In this document: positions 26,847 to 36,156 of the stretch, piece by piece
Layout of the letters: every line of letters begins with the position of its first letter
How positions within the stretch are numbered: the first letter of the stretch is position 1
Source: an uncultured Acidobacteriia bacterium
Lineage (GTDB): Bacteria; Acidobacteriota; Terriglobia; Bryobacterales; Bryobacteraceae
Direction: 5' to 3'
Assembly: GCA_903875575.1 (NCBI GenBank)
Contig: CAIQWJ010000023.1
Location: 1 to 64,000 of the forward strand
DNA: 64,000 bases
Made by a program: the position numbers and the translations under genes
Notes under the pieces: generated by a model
The model's database searches: none
Seen by the model: only the letters and a program-made list of their open reading frames with translations
Told to the model about the DNA's origin: nothing

Positions 26847-29396
26847 TTGTTGCTGGACAGAGAAACGGAAGTTCCCGAAACTATAAGTGACCCAACCCCA
26901 GCGGCCAGCGGGCCGGATGCCGCGTTACTGAAGTCCGGCGCGCTGCAGAACGCCATTTTCAACAGCGCAAACTTCTCCAGCATTGCCACGGACGAACGTG
27001 GCGTTATCCAGGTCTTTAACGTCGGCGCGGAACGCATGCTTGGTTACACAGCTTTTGAAGTTGTCGACAAAGTGACGCCGGCCGACATTTCAGATCCCCT
27101 GGAGGTCATCGCGCGTGCCGAAGCGCTCAGCCTGGAACTGGGAACTCCAATTACGCCTGGCTTCGAGGCCCTGGTATTTAAGGCTTCCCGCGGCATTGAA
27201 GACATCTACGAACTGACCTACATTCGCAAGGACACGAGCCGCCTTCCAGCTGTCGTCTCGGTGACCGCCCTGCGCGACGAGCGGGAATGCATCATCGGCT
27301 ATCTGCTCATCGGCACCGATAATACAGCCCGGAAACAAGCGGAAGAGGCATTGGCCAAGGCTGCAGTCCTGCAGCACGCGATCTTCAACAGCGCCAGCTT
27401 TTCCAGCATTGCGACCGATGACAAAGGCGTCATCCAGATCTTCAACGTCGGTGCCGAACGCATGTTAGGCTACACGGCCCTTGAGGTTGTGGATAAGATC
27501 ACTCCCGCCGATATTTCAGACCCGCAGGAAATCATCGCGCGCGCAAACGAACTGAGCCATGAACTTTCCGCGACCATCACGCCGGGTTTTAACGCTCTGG
27601 CGTTCAAGGCGTCGCGCGGCATTGAGGACATCTACGAACTGACGTACATCCGCAAAGATGGCCGACGTGTCCCCGCTGTCGTGTCCGTAACGGCACTGCG
27701 GGATCTCCGGGAAGCGATTATCGGATACCTGCTGATCGGCACCGACAACACCGTGCGCAAACAGGTGGAAGCCGAGCAGCAGCAACTCGATCAGCGTCTG
27801 CGCGACCAGCAATTCTATACGCGCTCGCTGATCGAATCGAACATCGATGCCCTGATGACCACGAATCCGCGCGGCATCATTACGGACGTCAATCAGCAGA
27901 TGGAAGCCCTGACGGGATGCACTCGCGACGAACTCATTGGCGCGCCGTTCAAGAACTTCTTCACGGATCCGGCGCGGGCTGAAGCCGGCATCCGCCGGGT
28001 GCTGGGTGAAGGCAAAGTCACCGACTACGAACTGACGGCCCGTGCCCGCGATGGCAAAGAGACCGTCGTCTCCTACAACGCGACCACGTTCCACGACAGG
28101 GACAGAAAGCTCCAGGGCGTATTTGCCGCCGCGCGCGATGTGACGGAACGAAAACGATTCGAACGCTCTCTCCAGGAAACCAACATCCAGCTGGAAAAGG
28201 CAAAGGCGGTGGCAGAGAAGGCCAATCTGGCGAAATCGGATTTTCTCTCCAGCATGAGCCATGAGCTTCGTTCGCCCCTCAACGCGATTCTCGGCTTCGC
28301 ACAGCTCATCAACTCCGATTCGCCGAAGCCGACGGTTACCCAGACGGCCAGCATCGATCAGATTCTGAACGCGGGCTGGTATCTGCTGGAGCTGATCAAC
28401 GAAATTCTGGATCTGGCGCAGATTGAATCCGGCAAGATGGCACTGTCGCGGGAATCGATTGCGCTGGACGAAGTGATGTCCGAATGTCAGGCCATGATTG
28501 AGCCGCTCGGGCACAAGCGCGGCATCTCAATGACCTTCCCGCGGTTCGAGGCCCCCTGTTTTATCAGCGCGGACCGGACCCGCCTCAAACAGGTCCTCAT
28601 CAATCTCCTCTCAAACGCAATCAAATACAACAGAGTGAGCGGCTCTGTCGTCGTCGATTGCACGCCGATTGCTGCAACCGGAAGCAACAACCAACGCCTT
28701 CGGATTAATGTCCGTGATACGGGCGCAGGCCTCCCGCCGGAGATGATCGGTCAGTTGTTCCAGCCCTTCAATCGTCTGGGGCAGGAACAAAGCGCGGAAG
28801 AAGGCACAGGCATCGGCCTCGTCATGAGCGAGAGACTGGTGGAACTGATGGGTGGCTCCATCGGCGTGGAAAGCGTCGTCGGCGCCGGCAGCGTCTTCTG
28901 GTTTGAACTCGATACGGCCGGGGCACCGCAACTCCGACTGGAACCCGAGGATACTGGCGCAGCCGCTGCGCACGAACCGGCGCTGCCGGACGGCACCCGG
29001 CAGCGCACTTTGCTGTGCGTGGAAGACAACCCGGCCAACCTGGCCCTGATCGAGCAGCTCATTGCTCGCCGCCCCGATATCCGCCTGCTCACCGCGAGGG
29101 ACGGGCACCTTGGCATCCAGCTGGCGCGGGCTCATCTGCCGGATGTCATTCTCATGGACATTAACCTTCCGGGCATCAGCGGCCTCGGTGCCCTGAAAAT
29201 CCTTCGGGAGGATCCGAAGACAGCCCATATCCCGGTAGTTGCGCTGAGCGCCAATGCCATGCCCCGTGACGTGGATAAGGGTCTCCAGGCTGGTTTCTTC
29301 CGCTACCTCACCAAGCCGATCCGGGTCCCCGATTTCATGGAGACGCTTGAAGTAGCTATGGACTTTGCCGCGCAAAACGCCGCCGTCCTCAATTAG
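26847..29396 (+). CDS. Hybrid sensor histidine kinase (PAS-PAS-PAS-HisKA-HATPase-REC)
   Basis: The start is TTG 26847 with GGAGG eight bases before it. The 849-residue protein has two nearly identical PAS modules (about residues 35-160 and 170-300) and a third, different PAS (about 325-450). The HisKA domain follows with H472 in SMSHELRSPLNAIL, then the HATPase with LLSNAIKYN and DTGAGLPPEM. A C-terminal receiver domain has D771 in VILMDINLPG. No membrane segment is seen, so it is a cytoplasmic sensor. The RsbU-type response regulator gene lies 16 bp downstream and is the likely output partner. The duplicated PAS pair is unusual (see findings). Confidence 0.92.
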   Translation: MLLDRETEVPETISDPTPAASGPDAALLKSGALQNAIFNSANFSSIATDERGVIQVFNVGAERMLGYTAFEVVDKVTPADISDPLEVIARAEALSLELGTPITPGFEALVFKASRGIEDIYELTYIRKDTSRLPAVVSVTALRDERECIIGYLLIGTDNTARKQAEEALAKAAVLQHAIFNSASFSSIATDDKGVIQIFNVGAERMLGYTALEVVDKITPADISDPQEIIARANELSHELSATITPGFNALAFKASRGIEDIYELTYIRKDGRRVPAVVSVTALRDLREAIIGYLLIGTDNTVRKQVEAEQQQLDQRLRDQQFYTRSLIESNIDALMTTNPRGIITDVNQQMEALTGCTRDELIGAPFKNFFTDPARAEAGIRRVLGEGKVTDYELTARARDGKETVVSYNATTFHDRDRKLQGVFAAARDVTERKRFERSLQETNIQLEKAKAVAEKANLAKSDFLSSMSHELRSPLNAILGFAQLINSDSPKPTVTQTASIDQILNAGWYLLELINEILDLAQIESGKMALSRESIALDEVMSECQAMIEPLGHKRGISMTFPRFEAPCFISADRTRLKQVLINLLSNAIKYNRVSGSVVVDCTPIAATGSNNQRLRINVRDTGAGLPPEMIGQLFQPFNRLGQEQSAEEGTGIGLVMSERLVELMGGSIGVESVVGAGSVFWFELDTAGAPQLRLEPEDTGAAAAHEPALPDGTRQRTLLCVEDNPANLALIEQLIARRPDIRLLTARDGHLGIQLARAHLPDVILMDINLPGISGLGALKILREDPKTAHIPVVALSANAMPRDVDKGLQAGFFRYLTKPIRVPDFMETLEVAMDFAAQNAAVLN

Positions 29397-29412
29397 GACG
29401 GGAACACAAACC

Positions 29413-30636
29413 ATGATCGATAACGCCGATATTCTGAAAGCCAAAATACTGATCGTCGACGATACGGAGGCCAACGTCCGCCTGCTGGAAGGCATGCTGC
29501 GCGTGGCGGGCTATGTCTCGGTTCAGTACACCACCGATCCAACGGCCGTCTGCGACCTTCACCGCCTCCATCGGTATGACCTGATCCTGCTCGATCTTCA
29601 GATGCCAGGCATGGATGGCTTTCAGGTCATGGATTGCCTCCGAGAGATCGAGGCGGACGGTTACCTGCCGGTTCTCGTCGTCACCGCTCAGCCTGGCCAC
29701 AAACTGCGCGCGCTCGAGGCCGGCGCGAAAGACTTCGTCAGTAAGCCTTTCGAACTTGCGGAACTGCAGGCACGCGTTCATAACATCCTCGAGGTGCGCC
29801 TGCTGCACCTCGAAGCGAGAAACTATGGCCGTATCCTCGAAGAGGCGATTCGCGAACTGGAGGCCAGCCGCGAAGTTGTGCGGCTGAAGATCGCGGAAGA
29901 AAACCGGCAGATGCAGCACGAACTTGCCGAGACGCAGGCGGCGCAACGGAGTCTACTCCCCGCTGAGTTGCCGCGATTTGAGAATTTCGCCATAAACGCC
30001 TATAACAAGGCGACCCCGCAGTTGGGCGCGAATTTCTACGACTGCCTGCGGCTTAGCTCCGCCGAGTGCCTTGGCGTGATGGCGGACGTCTCCGGCAAAG
30101 GCATGCCTGCCGCCCTGCTAAGTTCCATGGTGCTGGGAGCGCTCAGTATTGAGTTCCGGGCCGCCACACCACCGCATGAAGTTCTGGACCGGCTGAATCG
30201 CCTGTTATTCGAGAAATCACTGCCGCTGCAGTTCGTCACTCTGTTCTTGTTTCTGCTCAAGCCCGACGGCACCGGCCAGTACATCAGCGCGGGCCATAAC
30301 CCGGGTTGCCTGTTTCGGGCGGCAACGGGAACCATCGAGGAACTCGTCTCGGACGAATATATGCTCGGGATGTTCGCCTTTGCGTCTTATCGCACCCGTG
30401 CACTGGATCTTGAAATGGGGGACATTCTGGTTCTCTATTCCGATGGCTTGGTCGATGCCGAAAGCCCGGAGCGGGAGAAATTCGGAATGGAGCGCCTGCT
30501 CGAAATCCTTCAGCGTGAAGGACCATCAGGCGGCACTGCCGTTCGCCACCAACTTCTGGAGTCTGTCGAGATGTTCACGGAAGGCAAGCCGCAGGCTGAT
30601 GACATTACCTTCGTGATGGTGGAAAAAACCCGCTGA
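29413..30636 (+). CDS. Response regulator with PP2C-type (RsbU-like) phosphatase output
   Basis: The 407-residue protein has a receiver domain (residues 8-130, phospho-acceptor D61 in LILLDLQMPG, K in FVSKPF), a coiled-coil helix (about 140-185), then a SpoIIE/RsbU phosphatase domain. The latter carries VMADVSGKGMPAALL, a SAGHNPG motif and the metal motif QADDITFVMV. Such proteins dephosphorylate anti-anti-sigma factors in partner-switching stress responses. It is coupled to the hybrid kinase 16 bp upstream. No anti-sigma or STAS gene is in the window, so the target is elsewhere. Start 29413 begins the receiver; an earlier in-frame ATG at 29365 overlaps the kinase gene. Confidence 0.9.
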   Translation: MIDNADILKAKILIVDDTEANVRLLEGMLRVAGYVSVQYTTDPTAVCDLHRLHRYDLILLDLQMPGMDGFQVMDCLREIEADGYLPVLVVTAQPGHKLRALEAGAKDFVSKPFELAELQARVHNILEVRLLHLEARNYGRILEEAIRELEASREVVRLKIAEENRQMQHELAETQAAQRSLLPAELPRFENFAINAYNKATPQLGANFYDCLRLSSAECLGVMADVSGKGMPAALLSSMVLGALSIEFRAATPPHEVLDRLNRLLFEKSLPLQFVTLFLFLLKPDGTGQYISAGHNPGCLFRAATGTIEELVSDEYMLGMFAFASYRTRALDLEMGDILVLYSDGLVDAESPEREKFGMERLLEILQREGPSGGTAVRHQLLESVEMFTEGKPQADDITFVMVEKTR

Positions 30637-30643
30637 TGCCTGC

Positions 30644-30677
30644 TTCGCGCGGCCGAATCCGACGGCGGCCGCGCGAA
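30644..30677. terminator. Bidirectional stem-loop between convergent genes
   Basis: A perfect 12-bp stem (TTCGCGCGGCCG at 30644-30655 and CGGCCGCGCGAA at 30666-30677) lies between the RsbU-type gene and the DUF3309 gene, which converge. It probably terminates both. Confidence 0.6.
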
Positions 30678-30695
30678 ACAGGTAAAGCAGAAATT

Positions 30696-30851
30696 CTAGT
30701 GGATACCGCCCAGCAGCCAGACCAACAGGATGATCAGCAGAATCGTACCTAATCCGACTCCAGCACTCCCCCCGTAGCCCCAGCGGCTATGGCCGTAATA
30801 CCCGCCACCGCCACCGAGCAAAAGCAATAACACGATAAGTACGATCAACAT
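30696..30851 (-). CDS. DUF3309 family small membrane protein
   Basis: Translated by hand: a 51-residue protein, MLIVLIVLLLLLGGGGGYY, then GHSRWGYGGSAGVGLG and a second helix ending in LLGGIH. Two hydrophobic helices separated by a Gly/Tyr/Trp turn are the DUF3309 pattern. ATG 30851 is preceded by AGGAG at good spacing. DUF3309 proteins are uncharacterised and usually found near stress genes such as CsbD, as here. Confidence 0.75.
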   Translation of the reverse strand: MLIVLIVLLLLLGGGGGYYGHSRWGYGGSAGVGLGTILLIILLVWLLGGIH

Positions 30852-30893
30852 ATCTTTCTCCTGACTTCCGGCGGTCGCCCGCCAGCTACCCGT

Positions 30894-31103
30894 TTATGTT
30901 TTGCTTCCCGCCACTACCAGGACGATTCCGCCCACAAGCGCGAGTGCGCCTGCGATCGGCGGCAACGGCAGACTGTGCTGTTCATCGTGCGTGGCATGAA
31001 TCGGCCCGATGTCGACGAGTTTTTCCCTGGTTGTCCAGTTCACGCCTCCCCACACCAGACCGATAATGCCCAACGCGATCAGAACGACTCCGATCATCTT
31101 CAT
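30894..31103 (-). CDS. DUF3185 family protein
   Basis: The 69-residue protein has an N-terminal helix (MKMIGVVLIALGIIGLVWGG), a short polar segment with REKLVDIGPIHA, and a C-terminal helix (PIAGALALVGGIVLVVAG). This is the DUF3185 layout, a small inner-membrane family of unknown role. It lies 4 bp downstream of the CsbD gene on the same strand and is probably co-transcribed. Confidence 0.78.
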   Translation of the reverse strand: MKMIGVVLIALGIIGLVWGGVNWTTREKLVDIGPIHATHDEQHSLPLPPIAGALALVGGIVLVVAGSKT

Positions 31104-31107
31104 GGCT

Positions 31108-31287
31108 TTATTTCCCGAGAACCTTTTCGATCTCGCCCACCTTCTTCTGGACTTTGCCCGCGAGCTTCTCGGTCTGCCCTTCCGCTTCCAGGTTCGGGTT
31201 GTTCAACGCATGCCCAACCTGCTCCTTAACCGCGCCCTTCGCCTGATGAATTGCGCCCGCTACCTGATCTTTTGTGCTCTGTGACAT
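31108..31287 (-). CDS. CsbD family stress protein
   Basis: The 59-residue product reads MSQSTKDQVAGAIHQAKGAVKEQVG onward (split), ending in LAGKVQKKVGEIEKVLGK. It is an Ala/Lys/Gln-rich helical protein typical of CsbD, a general-stress-induced protein in Bacillus. ATG 31287 follows AAGGAG. The longer frame to 31446 has no CsbD character and is rejected. The gene diverges from the GT4 gene. Confidence 0.85.
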   Translation of the reverse strand: MSQSTKDQVAGAIHQAKGAVKEQVGHALNNPNLEAEGQTEKLAGKVQKKVGEIEKVLGK

Positions 31288-31523
31288 GTGGTGTTGCTCC
31301 TTCGCAGAACTTAATTGCACTTCGCTGCCCAAACGACCTAAACCACACAATCTGTGTGTTGACAGGCCTTGAAACCCCGGCGCGTCACCTTCACCCCCGC
31401 CGCGCACCGGAATTATTTTCCTGACCGCGACTGAACACCTGACCAAATACGGTCATGTCCCTTGTTTGTCTGGGGGCAAGACACTCCGCGGCTTTGGCCC
31501 TTGCCGTGCGATGGCAACCCCAG

Positions 31524-33830
31524 ATGAAAGAGAAAGAAACATCCAAAGTCTGCACGATCGCCTTCGTTGGCGACTATCTGCCCCGCAAGTGCGGTATCGC
31601 CACATTCACATGCGACGTACTCAGCGCGGTCGCCGCGGCTCACCCGCAGTGCCAGTGTTTTGCGGTCGCGGTCAACGATATCAAGGGCGGCTATGAATAC
31701 CCAGATGTGGTGAAGTTTGAAATTGAGGAACAGGATCTCTCCTCCTACCTTCGCGCGGCGGAGTTCCTCAATATGAGCAACGTCGATGTCGTGTGTCTTC
31801 AGCATGAGTTCGGCATCTACGGCGGCACCGCGGGCGGCCATATTCTTGCCATGCTCCGCGATCTCCGGATGCCCATCGTGACCACGTTTCACACCGTTCT
31901 CCAGGAGCCGAAGGCCGATCAGCGCCGCGTCATGCGGGAACTGATCTCGCTCTCCACAAGAGTTGTCGTTATGGCGGAACGCGGTCGTGACATGCTGCAG
32001 GAGATCTATCAGGCACCCCTCGGCAAGATCGACCTGATCCCCCACGGCATCCCGGACGTCGCGTTTGTCGACCCCACTTATTTCAAGGATCAGTTCGGCG
32101 TGGAAGGCAAGACTGTTCTTTTGACGTTCGGCCTGCTCTCTCCCAACAAAGGAATCGAGAACGTCCTGAATGCGCTGCCGGAAATCGTGGCAGAGTTCCC
32201 CGACGTTGTTTATATCGTGCTCGGGGCCACGCACCCGAACGAGGTGCGCAACCATGGCGAAGCGTACCGGCTCGGGCTGGAGATACTCGCCCGCAAGAAC
32301 AAGGTGGAGAAGAACGTCATCTTCTACGACCAGTTCGTCGATCTGGAAAATCTGACCGAGTTCATCGGTGCCGCCGACCTTTACATCACGCCTTATCTGA
32401 ATGAGGCCCAGATCACGTCGGGAACCCTGGCCTACACATTTGGCGCGGGCAAGGCCGTCATCTCCACGCCCTACTGGCACGCAGCCGAGTTGCTGGCGGA
32501 TGATCGCGGCGTTCTGGTGCCGTTTGCCGATGCACCCGCTATTTCCCGCGCGGTCATTGACTTATTGCGGGACGATAACCGGCGCAACACCATGCGTCGC
32601 AATGCTTATAAGATCGGGCGCGACATGATCTGGAATAATGTTGCCGGCCAGTACATGCGCTCGTTCGAAACGTCGAGACAGGAAGGCGCACCACTACTGC
32701 GCAAGTTTCAGGTGAAGACGCTTGACCAGAAGCCGCGCGAATTACCGAAGCTGAAGTTGAACCACCTCGCCCGCATGACGGATTCCACGGGTGTTTTTCA
32801 GCACGCCGTCTTCAGCGTCCCGAATTTTGCCGAAGGATACTGCTCCGACGATATCGCCCGTGCCTTCATTCTGGGAATGCAACTGGAAGTGGTCGGCGAG
32901 AACCCCGAGATGGTTCGGGACCTGATCACGACGTGCACTTCGTTTCTTCACCATGCGTTCGATCCCGAGACGAAGCGTTTCCACAATCACATGAGTTTTG
33001 ACCGGCGGTGGCTGGATGAGCGCGGCTCGGAAGATTGTCAGGGGCGCGTGTTGTGGGCACTCGGAACATGCGTTGGTCAGTCGCAATTGCGCAGCTTTCA
33101 GATGGGGGCCGGGCAATTGTTTGCGCAGGCGCTCCCCGTCGTGAGCGAATTCACCTCGCCGCGAGCGTGGGCCTTCGCCCTGATGGGAATCGATAGTTAT
33201 CTGCTGCGCCTGAGCGGAGACAGTCAGGTCGCCCAGATGCGTGAGAATCTTGTCGCTCGTCTGATGGGACTCTTTGAGAGAAACACACGGCCTGGGTGGC
33301 TTTGGTTTGAAGAGAGTCTGTCCTATGACAACGCCAAACTCGCTCATGCGCTGATTCTCAGCGGGCGTGCCATGGGCAACACTTCCGTCACCGAGACCGG
33401 CCTCAAGGCGCTCCGCTGGCTCAATGACGTGCAGATCTCAGAACGCGGTCACTTCCGACCCATCGGCAGCAACGGCTTCTACCAGCGCGATGGTCCGCGA
33501 GCTCACTTTGATCAACAGCCCATCGAAGCGCAGGCCATGGTTTCGGCGTGTCTCGAAGCCTACCGCGCCACGTCGGACAGATGGTGGTACGAACAGGCGC
33601 AACGCGCGTTTGACTGGTTCATCGGCTGGAATGATCTGGGCCTCGAGCTCTATTCGCCCGACAACGGCGGCTGCCGCGACGGCCTGCATGTCGACCGTGT
33701 CAACGGCAACCAGGGAGCGGAGTCCACGCTTGCATTCCTCCTTTCATTGGTAGAAATGCGGCAGGCGCAGGCGATCGTCCTGAGTTTTGAAGAGCCTATC
33801 GTCCTGCACGCAGTGGCCGTGAGCGCCTGA
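31524..33830 (+). CDS. GT4-type glycosyltransferase with C-terminal glycosidase-like domain
   Basis: Start ATG 31524 gives a 768-residue protein beginning MKEKETSKVCTIAFVGDYLP. Residues 1-400 are a GT-B glycosyltransferase of family 4 type: an N-terminal CGIATFT loop, then HEFGIYGG, PHGIPDV, LLSPNKGIENVL and the donor motif YLNEAQITSGTLAYTFGAGKA (split around E). Residues 430-768 are a helical region (LARMTDSTGVFQHAVF, RAHFDQQPIEAQAMV) resembling an alpha/alpha-barrel glycosidase fold. The next gene, a GH130 phosphorylase, overlaps by one base, so the two are coupled. They probably build and recycle a short mannose- or glucose-containing oligosaccharide; the exact product is unknown. Confidence 0.82.
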   Translation: MKEKETSKVCTIAFVGDYLPRKCGIATFTCDVLSAVAAAHPQCQCFAVAVNDIKGGYEYPDVVKFEIEEQDLSSYLRAAEFLNMSNVDVVCLQHEFGIYGGTAGGHILAMLRDLRMPIVTTFHTVLQEPKADQRRVMRELISLSTRVVVMAERGRDMLQEIYQAPLGKIDLIPHGIPDVAFVDPTYFKDQFGVEGKTVLLTFGLLSPNKGIENVLNALPEIVAEFPDVVYIVLGATHPNEVRNHGEAYRLGLEILARKNKVEKNVIFYDQFVDLENLTEFIGAADLYITPYLNEAQITSGTLAYTFGAGKAVISTPYWHAAELLADDRGVLVPFADAPAISRAVIDLLRDDNRRNTMRRNAYKIGRDMIWNNVAGQYMRSFETSRQEGAPLLRKFQVKTLDQKPRELPKLKLNHLARMTDSTGVFQHAVFSVPNFAEGYCSDDIARAFILGMQLEVVGENPEMVRDLITTCTSFLHHAFDPETKRFHNHMSFDRRWLDERGSEDCQGRVLWALGTCVGQSQLRSFQMGAGQLFAQALPVVSEFTSPRAWAFALMGIDSYLLRLSGDSQVAQMRENLVARLMGLFERNTRPGWLWFEESLSYDNAKLAHALILSGRAMGNTSVTETGLKALRWLNDVQISERGHFRPIGSNGFYQRDGPRAHFDQQPIEAQAMVSACLEAYRATSDRWWYEQAQRAFDWFIGWNDLGLELYSPDNGGCRDGLHVDRVNGNQGAESTLAFLLSLVEMRQAQAIVLSFEEPIVLHAVAVSA

Positions 33831-35329
33831 TGCTGAGCAATCCCCTGCAGGTCAATCGAGACTCCATTATTCTGCGTCCGGATCAGACGCGGGTGCTGCT
33901 CCGCCCTTTTGCACCGGGAGGATCGCAAAGGTTCACCAGTGCTATCGAGCGGATCATGGAGCTTTCCGAAGAGCGCGTCGCGGAAGTGCTGCGCCTGATC
34001 GCTGCCGAGTTTGAAAACAGGCACCAGGGAACCTGCCAGATATTCCTGGACCGCTACGAGCAGGTACGTTGCCTGCTGGCGACGGAACCCGAGATTTCGG
34101 AGACCAGGAAACACCTGATCGGGGCCACCTTTATGGCGGAGTATTCGCTGGAGTCTGCCGCGCTTTTCAACCCCTCAATCGTGCCGCACCCGGATCAAAG
34201 CGATCTGCCCGTTGGCGCGTTGCGCTTTATACTGAGTCTTCGGGCTACCGGCGAAGGGCACATTTCGTCCATCACTTTCCGCACCGGCGTGATCCATGCC
34301 GACAACCGACTGGAAGTCATGACGCCAAACGGCTTTCTAACCGAACCGAAGCAACTTCCCAACCCGGTCTACGAAAAGGCGTTGTTCAGCAGGAAGCTCA
34401 CCGAACTGGGTCTGACCCGTGAGTTCACACGCCGGGTGATGAGCAGGCTCGGCGATACTTTTTCCCTGGAAGATCTGCGCGATGGGCTCAGGGCGGATGA
34501 GTTCCTGCTGCCCGATGGCATGGCCCAGGCTGAGCTCATGACGCTTGCCGATCGCGAGGAGGCCAAAAGCGTCTGGATACTGGCCCGCTCCAACTATGAA
34601 GTTCAGTTCCAGCCGGAACAGCAGCTTTCCGAACGCGTTCTCTTCCCCGCCACTCCATCGCAAAGTAACGGCATTGAAGATGCGCGTTTCGTCCACTTCT
34701 ATAACGATGACGGAACCTGCATCTATTACGCGACATTCACGGCCTACGATGGCCGCGCCATCATGTCGCAACTCGTCGAGACATCGGACTTCCTGCGCTT
34801 CCGTTTCGCCACGCTGAATGGTCTCGCGGTGGAGAACAAGGGCATGGCGCTTTTCCCCCGGAAGATAAACGGCCTCTATGCGATGCTCTCCCGGCAGGAT
34901 GGCGAAAACATCTCCCTCATGTATTCGGACAACGTCCACTTCTGGAATGAGCGCAAGGTGATTCTCAAACCGAAGTACCCGTGGGAAATCATTCAGATCG
35001 GCAACTGCGGCTCTCCAATTGAAACCCCGGCCGGCTGGCTCGTGCTGAGTCATGGCGTCGGTCCGGTGCGGAAATATTGCATTGGCGCATTTCTGCTGGA
35101 CCTGAAGGATCCTTCCAAAGTCATCGGACGCCTCAAGTACCCGCTCATCCGGCCCGATCAATCGGAGCGTGAAGGCTATGTGCCCAACGTCGTGTACACC
35201 TGCGGATCTCTTTTGCGGAATGGCAACCTGATCATTCCTTATGGGCTGGCCGATCACGCCACCGGTTTCGCCACTGTGCGGCTCGATGAACTGCTCGAAG
35301 CGATGACGCCCGCCGATGCCCCGGCCTGA
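33830..35329 (+). CDS. Glycoside hydrolase family 130 protein (mannoside phosphorylase type)
   Basis: The 499-residue product has the five-bladed propeller layout of GH130. Visible motifs include SLRATGEGHISSITFRTG, GIEDARFVHFYND, YATFTAYDG and NMFPRKINGLYAML-like segments, and a closing HGVGPVRKYCIGAFLLD. GH130 enzymes phosphorolyse or hydrolyse beta-mannosides. An N-terminal helical extension (residues 1-130) is longer than in classical members and matches the subgroup that pairs with GT4-type genes. The ATG overlaps the GT4 stop (TGATG). Probable partner of that glycosyltransferase in carbohydrate stress metabolism. Confidence 0.85.
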   Translation: MLSNPLQVNRDSIILRPDQTRVLLRPFAPGGSQRFTSAIERIMELSEERVAEVLRLIAAEFENRHQGTCQIFLDRYEQVRCLLATEPEISETRKHLIGATFMAEYSLESAALFNPSIVPHPDQSDLPVGALRFILSLRATGEGHISSITFRTGVIHADNRLEVMTPNGFLTEPKQLPNPVYEKALFSRKLTELGLTREFTRRVMSRLGDTFSLEDLRDGLRADEFLLPDGMAQAELMTLADREEAKSVWILARSNYEVQFQPEQQLSERVLFPATPSQSNGIEDARFVHFYNDDGTCIYYATFTAYDGRAIMSQLVETSDFLRFRFATLNGLAVENKGMALFPRKINGLYAMLSRQDGENISLMYSDNVHFWNERKVILKPKYPWEIIQIGNCGSPIETPAGWLVLSHGVGPVRKYCIGAFLLDLKDPSKVIGRLKYPLIRPDQSEREGYVPNVVYTCGSLLRNGNLIIPYGLADHATGFATVRLDELLEAMTPADAPA

Positions 35330-35362
35330 CCGGAGCATCGGGTTGTCGCTCAGAGCCTCAAA

Positions 35363-35707
35363 CTATTCACTGAGTTTGCGCGATCGCAGTTCTTTCACCG
35401 CGTGAAACCAGTCTTCTTGTGGCGAGCCTTCAGCGCGGCCCCGCGACTCCCAGCGTTGGTGGGCCAACGCCTCGATTTCCGCGTGTCCAAATGCGATCAC
35501 TCCATGTCCGGTGGTCGCCGCCGCAGTCCCTGCGGCCGCGGCCTCTGAGTGCTCCAGGGCCAGCCGTGACCGTTCATGACCCGTCAGATGGTCTTCCTTG
35601 CCATGATGTACATCCGCCGTGCGATGGGCGTGCGCGGCCGCGTCGTGCAGTTCCGCGGCTCTCGGATGGTTTTCATAATGTGAGCCGTTGTTGTAGCGTT
35701 TGGACAT
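35363..35707 (-). CDS. DUF2934-type small stress protein
   Basis: The 114-residue protein is His/Ala-rich (ELHDAAAHAHRTADVHHGKEDHL, split) with a C-terminal DUF2934 pattern: EIEALAHQRWESRGRAEGS followed by QEDWFHAVKEL. DUF2934 is a short Trp-containing motif of unknown role. It lies one base beyond the stop of the next small gene (35709-35906), so both are probably one transcript. Confidence 0.7.
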   Translation of the reverse strand: MSKRYNNGSHYENHPRAAELHDAAAHAHRTADVHHGKEDHLTGHERSRLALEHSEAAAAGTAAATTGHGVIAFGHAEIEALAHQRWESRGRAEGSPQEDWFHAVKELRSRKLSE

Positions 35708-35708
35708 A

Positions 35709-35906
35709 TTAGAGAGTCACCATCTGCCCGGATTTGTTATGGGCTTCTTTCGCCAGCTTGTAAGCATGGTCGGAGAATTCCAGCGCGCGTTCCGCGTGCC
35801 AGCGTCCCTGGTCGTTATCGCCTTTTTCGTTATGCTCCGATGCTGTGCGATGCGACTTCGCTGCCAGTTCGTGCTGTTCCGCCGCTCTCTTGTGTAGATC
35901 CTGCAT
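35709..35906 (-). CDS. Small His/Ala-rich stress-type protein (65 aa)
   Basis: ATG 35906 is preceded by GGAGG. The 65-residue product reads MQDLHKRAAEQHELAAKSHR, then TASEHNEKGDNDQGRWHAERA and LEFSDHAYKLAKEAH. This charged helical composition resembles small proteins seen beside CsbD and DUF2934 genes. It is probably a helical bundle without enzymatic function. The longer frame to 36341 lacks this character and is not coding. Confidence 0.65.
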   Translation of the reverse strand: MQDLHKRAAEQHELAAKSHRTASEHNEKGDNDQGRWHAERALEFSDHAYKLAKEAHNKSGQMVTL

Positions 35907-36156
35907 GATGTTGCCTCCTGTAAGTTCAGTCCATATTGAGCCTGCAAGGGGAATACCAAACCAGGGTTTGAGCGAAAACAGCGCCGCCCCGAGACCGGCT
36001 TGACGTTTCCGCGTCATGTGACCACGCGCGGTCGCGCCTCCGCGTTTCACCGAATGGCCGTCATCCGCCAAAACACGCAATTGGCGCTGAAGCGGACGCC
36101 AGCGTGACATCAAACCTGCTTCGGGCCTTGCCATGCATCGTACCCGACAACACCGG

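Noticed and set aside
31413-32480. 355-codon minus-strand frame
   Set aside because: Antisense to the GT4 gene; composition is typical of a shadow.
34337-35338. 333-codon minus-strand frame
   Set aside because: Antisense to the GH130 gene; not family-like.
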